Assembly: GCF_009830105.1 (NCBI RefSeq)
Contig: NZ_WURB01000031.1
Coordinates: 1-43,551 of the forward strand
Direction: 5' to 3'
Origin: Microvirga makkahensis
GTDB taxonomy: Bacteria; Pseudomonadota; Alphaproteobacteria; Rhizobiales; Beijerinckiaceae
Length of the DNA stretch: 43,551 bases
Made by a program: the position numbers and the translations under genes. Positions 1 to 6,156 of the stretch are shown in pieces. Numbering within the stretch: the stretch's first letter is position 1; the number at the start of each line of letters is the position of its first letter. Below the pieces are notes generated by a model that worked only from the letters and a program-made list of their open reading frames with translations, was not told the DNA's origin and did no database searches.

Positions 1-302
1 CATCCTGTCACCATCCACACTTCCGATCGTCGGCAGGCTCGCGCTCGGGCCTTCCGCGTCTGGGCAGAGGTCACTGGTGCCTAATCCGGCCCCGAACCAG
101 GATCGGTGTATCCTACTTCAACAACTTGACGATCCCATTCGGACTGCTTTTTGGCTTCCCCGGCATCTTCCTTGCGGTGCCGCTGGCGGTGGCGATCACC
201 GTTCTGATCAAGAAGCACTGGGTCCAACAGACTCTGGGGGTGGACACCAGCATTCCGGGTGAAGAAGCACCAGGTGATGACGCCGTGCAGAAGGCAAGGT
301 GA
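1..302 (+). pseudogene. C-terminal remnant of an AI-2E/PerM family transporter
   Basis: The frame ending at the TGA at 300-302 reads GLLFGFPGIFLAVPLAVAIT followed by a basic helix and an acidic tail. This is the usual last membrane segment of AI-2E (UPF0118/PerM) exporters. Upstream, the frame starting at base 1 reads a charged stretch (AFRVWAEVTGA) and stops at 82-84, while the tail frame picks up with RIGVSYFNNLTI from about base 99. The two pieces look like one protein broken by a frameshift and an internal deletion, since the expected membrane segments between them are missing. The window edge hides the 5' part. The family call rests on the last 40 residues only; the upstream piece is inference. 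Confidence 0.5.
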
Positions 303-370
303 GCCTACGCAAGCCGAATGATCTGAGCTTAGGGAATCCTAATCCTCCGGGCATCGCCGCCTGGGTCGGG

Positions 371-1507
371 TTAGGACCCATCGTCTGGCGTCAATCGCAC
401 AAGCCGCCCGCTATCCGCATCGGTCAGCGCGTAGACAGCCCCGTCGGGGCCCTGGCGCACGTCACGGACCCGGGCGTTCAGGTTAATGCGGTCTTCACTC
501 GTGACCTTCTCACCGTCAAGGGTGACACGCACAATGGCCGATGCGCTCAAGCCCCCGATCAGCAGCGAGCCACGCCAGGAGGGGAACACCTCACCGGTAT
601 AGACGGTCATACCGGACGGCGAGATCACGGGCGTCCATTGATGGATCGAGCCGGCAAAGTTCGGTCGTGTGGGAGGATCCGGGATGTCGCGCCCGTCGTA
701 GTGCCGGCCCCAGCTCACTTCGGGCCAGCCGTAATTTTTGCCCGCCTCGGGGCGATTTAACTCGTCCCCACCTCTCGGACCCATCTCGGCCACCCAGAGC
801 GCACCGGTCTGCGGGTGCAGAGCCGCAGCCTGGATGTTGCGGTGCCCGTAGGACCAGATCTCGGGCCGGGCGTTCTGGCGACCGACGAAAGGATTGTCGT
901 TCGGCACCGTCCCATCGAGATTGATCCGCACAATAGAGCCAAGGTGATTGGCGAGATCCTGGGCCGGATCGAACTTGAAGCGCTCAGCCAGCGTGACGAA
1001 GAGCTTCCCGTCAGGCGTGAAGACAAGCCGCGAGCCGAAGTGATTGGGCCCTTCGACCTTCGGCTGCTGCCGGAAAATCACCTGGAGGTTGTCGAGCCCT
1101 GAGGCGGCATCGTTGAGCCGCCCCCGCGCCACTGCGGTTCCGGCAGTGCCACCCTCACCCGGCTCGGCATAGGAGAGATAAACAAGGCGGCTTGAGCCGA
1201 AATCCGGAGCGAGCGCCACATCGAGCAAGCCGCCCTGCCCCCGTGCGAAGACCCTGGGCACGCCAGACAAAGGTTCGGAGATCTGGCCGTCCTTTGACAC
1301 CACCCGCAGTCGCCCTGGACGCTCGGTCACCAGCATGCGACCATCCGGGAGGAAGGCCAGCCCCCAAGGATGCTCGAGTCCCCATGCAATGGTCTCGACC
1401 CGAACCTTGCCGGTCTGGGACGTCACCGTCTGGACGCGGTTCTCCTGCGCATGGGCGGCGCCAAGGGCGGCAGTAAGGGCGAAAGCAAGAGCGACGGATC
1501 TGCGCAT
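371..1507 (-). CDS. PQQ-dependent soluble aldose sugar dehydrogenase (GSDH/YliI family)
   Basis: A 378-residue secreted beta-propeller enzyme of the glucose/sorbosone dehydrogenase family (PF07995), expected to oxidise aldoses in the periplasm with PQQ. Family signatures seen are WGLAFLPDGRMLVTERPGRL near the mature N-terminus, NHFGSRLVFTPDGKLFVT, IWSYGHRNIQ and the GPRGGDELN loop, followed by KNYGWP. I chose the ATG at 1507 because it gives a clean signal peptide (MRRSVALAFALTAALGAAHA, then Q) and has GGGAG seven bases upstream. The longer reading to 1669 adds an arginine-rich stretch that does not look like a signal sequence. No partner gene lies next to it. Exact sugar specificity cannot be read from sequence. 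Confidence 0.9.
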   Translation of the reverse strand: MRRSVALAFALTAALGAAHAQENRVQTVTSQTGKVRVETIAWGLEHPWGLAFLPDGRMLVTERPGRLRVVSKDGQISEPLSGVPRVFARGQGGLLDVALAPDFGSSRLVYLSYAEPGEGGTAGTAVARGRLNDAASGLDNLQVIFRQQPKVEGPNHFGSRLVFTPDGKLFVTLAERFKFDPAQDLANHLGSIVRINLDGTVPNDNPFVGRQNARPEIWSYGHRNIQAAALHPQTGALWVAEMGPRGGDELNRPEAGKNYGWPEVSWGRHYDGRDIPDPPTRPNFAGSIHQWTPVISPSGMTVYTGEVFPSWRGSLLIGGLSASAIVRVTLDGEKVTSEDRINLNARVRDVRQGPDGAVYALTDADSGRLVRLTPDDGS

Positions 1508-1665
1508 GGCTGGGCTCCCAGACATCATGAGTTTGCCCGCCAACGCACAACAGCCTGTTCCGATCCTCACCAGCCGGTCACGAAGGTGCGAACGAGAGCG
1601 TCTGGATCCCATCCAACGCGGTGGCGCAGCGATAACGCGAGCGGTCTTCGGGGGACCTGACCGGC

Positions 1666-1775
1666 TCAAAAACAGGGATTTCGGCCCCCGCTACCTGTGT
1701 TGCGCTGGTCAAGCACGTACAGCACCACAAGTCCCGCGATGTAGAGCACGATGGCGGCCAGCGAGTCGTACCCCA
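1666..1775 (-). pseudogene. C-terminal scrap of a Na+/Ca2+-exchanger-like membrane protein
   Basis: On the minus strand the reading ending at the TGA at 1666-1668 gives YDSLAAIVLYIAGLVVLYVL and then a short polar tail. This closely resembles the last helix of the broken exchanger at 14875-15755 (YDALAAILIFAGGVILLYLL). The homology stops at the junction with the IS6 fragment at 1776, so only about 35 residues survive. It appears to be the tail of a second, paralogous exchanger gene cut by an insertion or rearrangement. Confidence 0.6.
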
Positions 1776-1877
1776 GGACGGAACGTACATCAAAGTCCGT
1801 GGGCGCTGGCTGTATCTCTATCGCGCGATCGACAGCAACGGCGACACGGTCGAGTTCTGGTTCAGCGAGAAGCGCAA
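1776..1877 (+). mobile_element. 102-bp internal fragment of an IS6-family transposase
   Basis: In the right frame this piece reads DGTYIKVRGRWLYLYRAIDS and continues NGDTVEFWFSEKR. It is nearly identical, at DNA level too, to the internal part of the intact transposase at 3211-3909, but lies in the opposite orientation. It begins at the first catalytic Asp region and ends abruptly at 1877, with no terminal inverted repeat at either side. It separates the exchanger tail from the LysR fragment and marks an old recombination junction. Confidence 0.9.
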
Positions 1878-2549
1878 ATGGAAACCGTGACCCTGTCCGT
1901 CTCGACGGGCTTCACGACCCATTGGCTGATGCCGCGGATGGGGAAATTCAAGGCGGCCTTTCCATCCGTCGACTTGCGGTTCCAGCTTCTGAACGGGCCG
2001 CTCGGCGGGCCCGTTGACGATGTCGACCTTGGAATGCGCTTTGTCAGCGGCTCCGACGAGCGGCACGAGGCCGTGTTCGTCATGCCGGAAATTCTACTGC
2101 CAATCTGCACTTCCCTCTACCTGGAGCAGCACATCCGCGAGGAGCAGGGCGCCGAAGTCGCTGTGGGCACGGTGGTCAACCTCAGCAACGCCCAACCCGA
2201 CTGGTCCGGGCTCTTCTCACCCCGACGCGGCGGAGAGGCCCTCAACTCCCTGATCTTTTCCGATTATGCCGTCGTTGTGCAGGCAGCGCTCCTGGGACAG
2301 GGCGTGGCGCTCGGATGGCTAAACGTAGTCGCCCATTGGCTGCGCACGAAGGCGCTGGTGCCGGCGCGATTGGACCTGATGAAAATCGAACGTCTCTGCC
2401 ACCTTGTGCGTGCCCGCGCGAGACCGCACACGCCGATCGTGTCCCACATCTGCGACTGGATCCTCTCGGAGTTGCACGAGGATCTGGCGGAGATCGCCGC
2501 GGAATATCCGATGCTGAATCTCGAAGCGGAACTCAGAGAGAGCCCCTGA
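1878..2549 (+). pseudogene. LysR-type regulator lacking its DNA-binding domain
   Basis: The 223 codons from 1878 encode the effector-binding half of a LysR regulator of the GcvA-like group. VTLSVSTGFTTHWLMPRMGK matches the usual start of the periplasmic-binding-like domain, and the C-terminal subdomain follows to an ordinary stop. The N-terminal winged helix (about 60-90 residues) and linker are missing, replaced by the IS6 scrap. An ATG happens to stand at the junction, but it has no proper ribosome site and comes from the fusion. The product, if made, could not bind DNA. The target genes are unknown. Confidence 0.8.
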
Positions 2550-2664
2550 GCGCGTTTCAAAATCACGAGGCGGGCAGCTCTTATCATCACCGAGCCAGTT
2601 CGCGTTCGACGCTCGCGGCGATCTCCAGAAGCCTGCGGTCCTGTCCATTGCGTCGGGTCAGCAT

Positions 2665-2702
2665 GGGGCCAGCGCAAGATCTGTTCCTAATTATACGCTA
2701 AG
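2665..2702 (+). repeat. 38-bp terminal inverted repeat of a Tn3-family transposon
   Basis: The sequence begins GGGGCCAGCG and ends TATACGCTAAG, and it is exactly 38 bp long. A GGGG start and ACGCTAAG inner end are characteristic of Tn3-family repeats of the Tn21/Tn1721 type. It lies 238 bp before the tnpA start in the correct orientation. Confidence 0.8.
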
Positions 2703-2940
2703 ATAAAACGGATTGGGAACTCGCCTTTCCACTCCTTGACGATCCCATCGTCCGGCGCCGAGCGCGCCTGCTGGGAGGTAGCAGCCCGGCGCTCTCGGCG
2801 ATTAGCCGGAACCCTGCTGGTAACGATACCCAGAACGTAACGTGTGGATTCGGAGGGTAGCAGCTGTATGGGGTTCGTAGATCTCGCACCAATGTCCGGC
2901 TCCTCAGGAGCGATTGAGCCGACGATCTGCGAGGCGATCG

Positions 2941-3154
2941 ATGGCACGCCGGAAACTCTTAACCCCTGACGAACGCCAGGCCCTGCTCGGTATTCCAGAC
3001 GATGAGGAAAGCCTGATCAGGCACTACACTCTGTCTCCGCGGGATCGTCTCCAAGCCGAAGTCCGCCGACGTCCTCACAATCAGCTCGGTTATGCAGTGC
3101 AACTCTGCATTATGCGCTATCCCGGCCGGGTCTTGGGTATGGGCGAGGATCCGC
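2941..3154 (+). pseudogene. tnpA: Tn3-family transposase tnpA, N-terminal fragment
   Basis: Starting at the ATG at 2941, the reading MARRKLLTPDERQALLGIPD and the following LSPRDRLQAEVRRRPHNQLG match the N-terminal DNA-binding (DUF4158) region of Tn3-family transposases, which are normally close to 1000 residues. Only about 71 codons remain before the IS6 left end at 3155. The catalytic DDE domain is absent and does not resume beyond the IS at 3976, so this was a deletion or recombination, not a simple insertion. Confidence 0.85.
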
Positions 3155-3975
3155 GGCTCTGTCGCGGATCCTGGCTGAAGTTGAAGGAAGGAAAAGAATG
3201 TCGCTCTGCGTCAGGCGGCGAGCCGCTCGAACTGCTCGGCGAGCGAGAGATGTAGATTGCGGGCGTACTTCGCCTGTCCCTTGCGCATCATGTGAACCAT
3301 CTCAATCCCACCCAGGATCACGTGGGCCGTGGTAGTCGACTTGAAGCCGAGCATTGGTCGAACTCGGCGCTTGACGGCGCGACGGTCCTGTTCGATGCGC
3401 TTGTTGAGGTAGCGACTTTGCCGGATCTGGATGGGCTTCAGTTTGCGCCCTGATCGATCCTGGAGCCGGTCTGTCGTATCACAGGACAGGATGGCTTCCC
3501 TGTTGGTCTGACTACCATCGATCACGATCCCCTCGGGCCGGCCGTGCCGCTTGAGCGCCTTGTGCAAAAACCGCTTAGCGGCGGTCAAATTGCGCTTCTC
3601 GCTGAACCAGAACTCGACCGTGTCGCCGTTGCTGTCGATCGTGCGATAGAGATACAGCCAACGCCCACGGACTTTGATGTACGTTCCGTCCATGTGCCAC
3701 CTCCCAGTGACCGCTCTCTTGCGTTTATTGAACTGATCAAGCAGTTCGGGCGAATAGCGCACGATCCATCTGTGAATGGTCGCGTAATCGACCAAGATCC
3801 CGCGTGCGGCCATCATCTCCTCAAGGTCGCGTAAACTGAGGCTATAGGAGAGATACCACCGCACGCACAGCAGGATCACCGACCGATCAAAATGCTTGCC
3901 CTTGAGCATCGCGCACCTCCGGAGCCACCGGAGGCGTAGACCGGACTGAGTTACTGATGAGTTTGCGACAGTACT
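3155..3975 (-). mobile_element. IS6-family insertion sequence (complete)
   Basis: An element of about 821 bp with one transposase gene. The ends carry short inverted repeats sharing CTGTCGC: GGCTCTGTCGC at 3155-3165 and its inverted counterpart at 3965-3975. The total length fits the IS6 family. The eight bases on each side (GGATCCGC on the left) do not match each other, so there is no target duplication. That fits IS6-style recombination or deletion next to the element. Confidence 0.8.
3211..3909 (-). CDS. tnp: IS6-family DDE transposase
   Basis: A full-length 232-residue transposase. An N-terminal helix-turn-helix (about residues 20-52, SLRDLEEMMAARGILVDYAT) precedes the DDE catalytic domain with D74 (WHMDGTYIK), D131 (VIDGSQTN) and E173 (LNKRIEQDRRAVKRR). 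These are the standard IS6 signature contexts, so the enzyme looks intact. IS6 elements move by forming cointegrates and often leave deletions beside them, which agrees with the truncated Tn3 tnpA on one side and the scrap at 1776-1877. No frame breaks are visible. Confidence 0.95.
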   Translation of the reverse strand: MLKGKHFDRSVILLCVRWYLSYSLSLRDLEEMMAARGILVDYATIHRWIVRYSPELLDQFNKRKRAVTGRWHMDGTYIKVRGRWLYLYRTIDSNGDTVEFWFSEKRNLTAAKRFLHKALKRHGRPEGIVIDGSQTNREAILSCDTTDRLQDRSGRKLKPIQIRQSRYLNKRIEQDRRAVKRRVRPMLGFKSTTTAHVILGGIEMVHMMRKGQAKYARNLHLSLAEQFERLAA

Positions 3976-4060
3976 CTCACCTCTCGTCGAAGTACTTGCG
4001 TACGCATTGAACCCGAGTGGCGAGAAGAGGCGGGATCACAGGCTCATCGCGCCAGTGCTC

Positions 4061-4240
4061 CTACAATGCCGCTCGATGACGGTGTCGGGCAATAATCCAG
4101 ACCGCATGCACAATTCCCGGAATATAGCCCAGGATCGTCAGCAGGATGTTGAGCCAGAACTGACCTCCGAGGCCAACCGTGAAAAATACGCCGACGGGCG
4201 GAAGAAGAATGGCAAGGATAACGCGCAGAACATTGCCCAT
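4061..4240 (-). CDS. YqaE/Pmp3 family small membrane protein
   Basis: A 59-residue proteolipid of the UPF0057 (YqaE/Pmp3) family, with two membrane helices: VLRVILAILLPPVGVFFTVG and a second around LNILLTILGYIPGIVHAVWI. The PPVGVF and LGYIPGIVHA segments are family hallmarks. The chosen ATG at 4240 has GGAG six bases upstream. Family members are commonly stress-induced and influence membrane potential or cation balance. The small genes upstream (4286-4747) run the same way, so it may be the last gene of a short unit. Confidence 0.9.
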   Translation of the reverse strand: MGNVLRVILAILLPPVGVFFTVGLGGQFWLNILLTILGYIPGIVHAVWIIARHRHRAAL

Positions 4241-4285
4241 AACTTGCTCCAATATGAGGCACAAAGCTCGTGAGAGCGGGAATAA

Positions 4286-4492
4286 TCAGTCCGAGACGCT
4301 CTCGACTGCGTAACCAGCGCTGTCGATTGCAAATACGACGATCTGCGGATCAGCGGATTCCGAAACCCGCACCTCGCTCTTGCCTGCATCGGCCTCGACC
4401 GAAGTATCCTCGCCAGGCCGCTGCCTGATTGCACGAGAGACGGCCGTCTCGCAGCCGTCGCAGGTCATTCCGGTCACCTTATAGGTCCGCAT
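4286..4492 (-). CDS. Heavy-metal-associated (HMA) domain protein, CopZ-like
   Basis: A 68-residue single HMA domain. The metal loop GMTCDGC puts Cys11 and Cys14 in the CxxC pair that binds Cu(I) or another soft metal, and the rest fits the beta-alpha-beta-beta-alpha-beta fold. An AGGAGAAGG ribosome site stands just before the ATG. Such proteins carry copper to P-type ATPases or to cuproprotein assembly. The neighbouring operon encodes a copper-containing oxidase and a CtaG-like factor, so a copper supply role is plausible, but no CopA gene is nearby. Metal specificity is inference. Confidence 0.9.
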   Translation of the reverse strand: MRTYKVTGMTCDGCETAVSRAIRQRPGEDTSVEADAGKSEVRVSESADPQIVVFAIDSAGYAVESVSD

Positions 4493-4513
4493 GTCCTTCT
4501 CCTGTTCAGTCTG

Positions 4514-4747
4514 TTACGTTCGAGGAGACCCCGAAACTGCAAGCCGCGCGAGTTCCGTGGCGGTCTTGCGGATATCGCCATCAGCGTAATCCGCAGCATT
4601 GGTTTGAGCTGGCGACACAGTTGGCTCCAAAAGCGCGCCATCGCTCCCCATCGCAAAAGTGTAGGTCTGCCCTGTGGGTGTAAAGACGACAGCCAAGCCA
4701 TCGTCTCTCCGCTCCAGCCGAAAGTCGTCTGTCTTAGGGGTGTTCAT
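4514..4747 (-). CDS. Conserved hypothetical protein
   Basis: A 77-residue soluble protein that I do not recognise. It begins MNTPKTDDFRLERRDDG and contains a short beta-rich segment (LAVVFTPTGQTYTFAMGSDG). No signal peptide, membrane segment or metal-binding motif is visible. The ATG at 4747 is favoured over one six codons earlier because GGAGG stands six bases upstream. It precedes the HMA gene by 21 bases in the same direction, so the two are probably co-transcribed. Confidence 0.65.
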   Translation of the reverse strand: MNTPKTDDFRLERRDDGLAVVFTPTGQTYTFAMGSDGALLEPTVSPAQTNAADYADGDIRKTATELARLAVSGSPRT

Positions 4748-4856
4748 GGGCTGCCTCCAGTTCATCTGCGAAAACTGCTTGGCAGGGAACTCATCCCGGA
4801 CAGCGGTGTTCCATTGGCCCTGCGTAAAGGCGGGCTACGCTCGTTGCAGTCTTCCT

Positions 4857-5795
4857 TTATGGCAGAACCCTCTTCACATCCGCAGTTCGGGCGAGCTCCG
4901 GGGACGAGCGCGTCGGCTCCAGGAAGCGGGCGGCGAGAGCAAGGCACGCCAGGAGATAGACCATGCCCATCGGAACGCCCATGAGCAGGCCGGCGAATTG
5001 CTGATCCTCCAGAGCCCCCATTCCCCACGTCGCCGTCCGATCAAGGTACCACTCATAAAGAGGATCGCGCGCGAAGGTAATGAGCGCACTGAGGAAGCCG
5101 CTATGAATCAGCGTCAGGAATCCAGCCGCGATACCGAACGCAACACCTGCGGTGCTTCGGGAGGAGAGGGCCAGGCTCTGCCAGAAGAGAAGTCCCGTGC
5201 CGAAGAACGAGATGTGCTCAAGTGTATGGAGCAATGAGCTTTCGAGCGCTGCATCGAACAGCACCGGAGCATGCCAAATCCACATGGCGACGCCGTGCAC
5301 GATAGCGGCAGGCAAGGGGCGCAGGATCCAGGATAACGCTCTCGCGACCCACCTCACGCCGCCGGTTCGCACTGCTGTCGTGAGAAAGCCTCGTGGAAGC
5401 GCCCAGGGAAATGCAGCGCCCGGGAACCCGGCGAGAAGAAGCGGCGGCGCGACGGCAGCAAGGAGAGTATGCTGTGCCATGTGCGCCGAGAAGAGGGTCT
5501 CGCCAAGAGAATCCAGGGGCGAGATAAGGGAGATCACGAGGATGAGCTCACCACCGATGAAAGCGCCGCTGCGAGCCATGGAGATGCCCCTGCCCCATCC
5601 GGCTTTTGCCCACAGGCGCAGAACGCCGCGTCCATACAGCCAATGCACGATGACGAGCGGCACCCATATCCAGGGGTCGAAGGTCCAGTGGTGCCATAGA
5701 TCATCGGGCCCGATGGGCATGCCATCACCGTGGGCGACCGCAGGACCGGCGGCAATGACAATCAGCAAGGAATAAGCCAGGCAGCTCAACCGCAT
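4857..5795 (-). CDS. CtaG-like cytochrome oxidase assembly membrane protein (Caa3_CtaG family)
   Basis: A 312-residue polytopic membrane protein of the Caa3_CtaG family (PF09678), involved in maturation of caa3-type oxidases. It has an N-terminal signal-like helix and about seven further membrane segments. Family features are HHWTFDPWIWVPLVIVHWLY near the start, ISPLDSLGETLFSAHMAQHT in the middle and MWIWHAPVLFDAAL followed by LLHTLEHISFFGTGLLFW, all rich in His and Met-like metal-contact residues. It is the last gene of the operon and its start overlaps the preceding gene by 10 bp. The family is unrelated to Cox11, which is also sometimes called CtaG. Confidence 0.9.
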   Translation of the reverse strand: MRLSCLAYSLLIVIAAGPAVAHGDGMPIGPDDLWHHWTFDPWIWVPLVIVHWLYGRGVLRLWAKAGWGRGISMARSGAFIGGELILVISLISPLDSLGETLFSAHMAQHTLLAAVAPPLLLAGFPGAAFPWALPRGFLTTAVRTGGVRWVARALSWILRPLPAAIVHGVAMWIWHAPVLFDAALESSLLHTLEHISFFGTGLLFWQSLALSSRSTAGVAFGIAAGFLTLIHSGFLSALITFARDPLYEWYLDRTATWGMGALEDQQFAGLLMGVPMGMVYLLACLALAARFLEPTRSSPELARTADVKRVLP

Positions 5796-6151
5796 GGCGG
5801 CACCAGCAGGGCCGGGATGCCATTCCAGACGATGGCGACGAACGAAAGCCCAGCAATGGTCATGGTGGTATAGCGCATGAAGTCGTTGACGGGCCTGTTA
5901 TCCCGCGAAGCATAGGCTGGACCTCGACGCCGCAGAGCGAGAAGGAACACCAAGGCTGTCGCGAGAAGTGCTGCCAGCGTTATGCCTGTCACGACAAACG
6001 GGACGATGCCGATTCCCATGAGCTCCATCCCTGCGAACCGGCGGGCGCAGGCCAGGGAATTGAACACATAAACCAGCGTGAACTGCGCCGCCCATACGAG
6101 AAGCCCGCCCGTCATGAACAGCGATTTGCGGATGAAATCGTTATTGCCCAT
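5786..6151 (-). CDS. Small integral membrane protein of the oxidase operon
   Basis: A 121-residue protein with three hydrophobic helices (around residues 12-32, 42-68 and 92-114). I cannot name a family; proteins like it are often found beside cytochrome oxidase genes without an assigned role. The ATG at 6151 lies five bases after the oxidase subunit I+III stop, and the gene's end overlaps the CtaG-like start, so it is translated as part of the same message. It might fill the place of a missing small oxidase subunit (subunit IV) or help assembly. That is inference from position and topology. Confidence 0.75.
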   Translation of the reverse strand: MGNNDFIRKSLFMTGGLLVWAAQFTLVYVFNSLACARRFAGMELMGIGIVPFVVTGITLAALLATALVFLLALRRRGPAYASRDNRPVNDFMRYTTMTIAGLSFVAIVWNGIPALLVPPCG

Positions 6152-6156
6152 CGCGC

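Larger units (their letters stand above)
2665..3154 (+). mobile_element. Left end of a Tn3-family transposon, truncated by an IS6 element
   Basis: The remnant runs from a 38-bp terminal inverted repeat (2665-2702) through a 238-bp leader to the first 71 codons of tnpA and stops where the IS6 element begins. The leader (2703-2940) has no convincing gene; a minus-strand open frame across it has no recognisable product and I left it out. No resolvase gene and no right-hand inverted repeat were found in this window, so the rest of the transposon has been lost. The stretch 2550-2664 just outside the repeat holds nothing I can name. Confidence 0.8.

Noticed and set aside
2588..2664. Short minus-strand piece reading DRRLLEIAASVERELAR and then stop, resembling an amidase tail
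   Set aside because: Only about 20 residues; such helices are common and the family cannot be supported.
2687..2947. Minus-strand reading in the leader between the Tn3 repeat and tnpA
   Set aside because: No similarity to resolvases or to any known product, and it overlaps the inverted repeat and the tnpA start.
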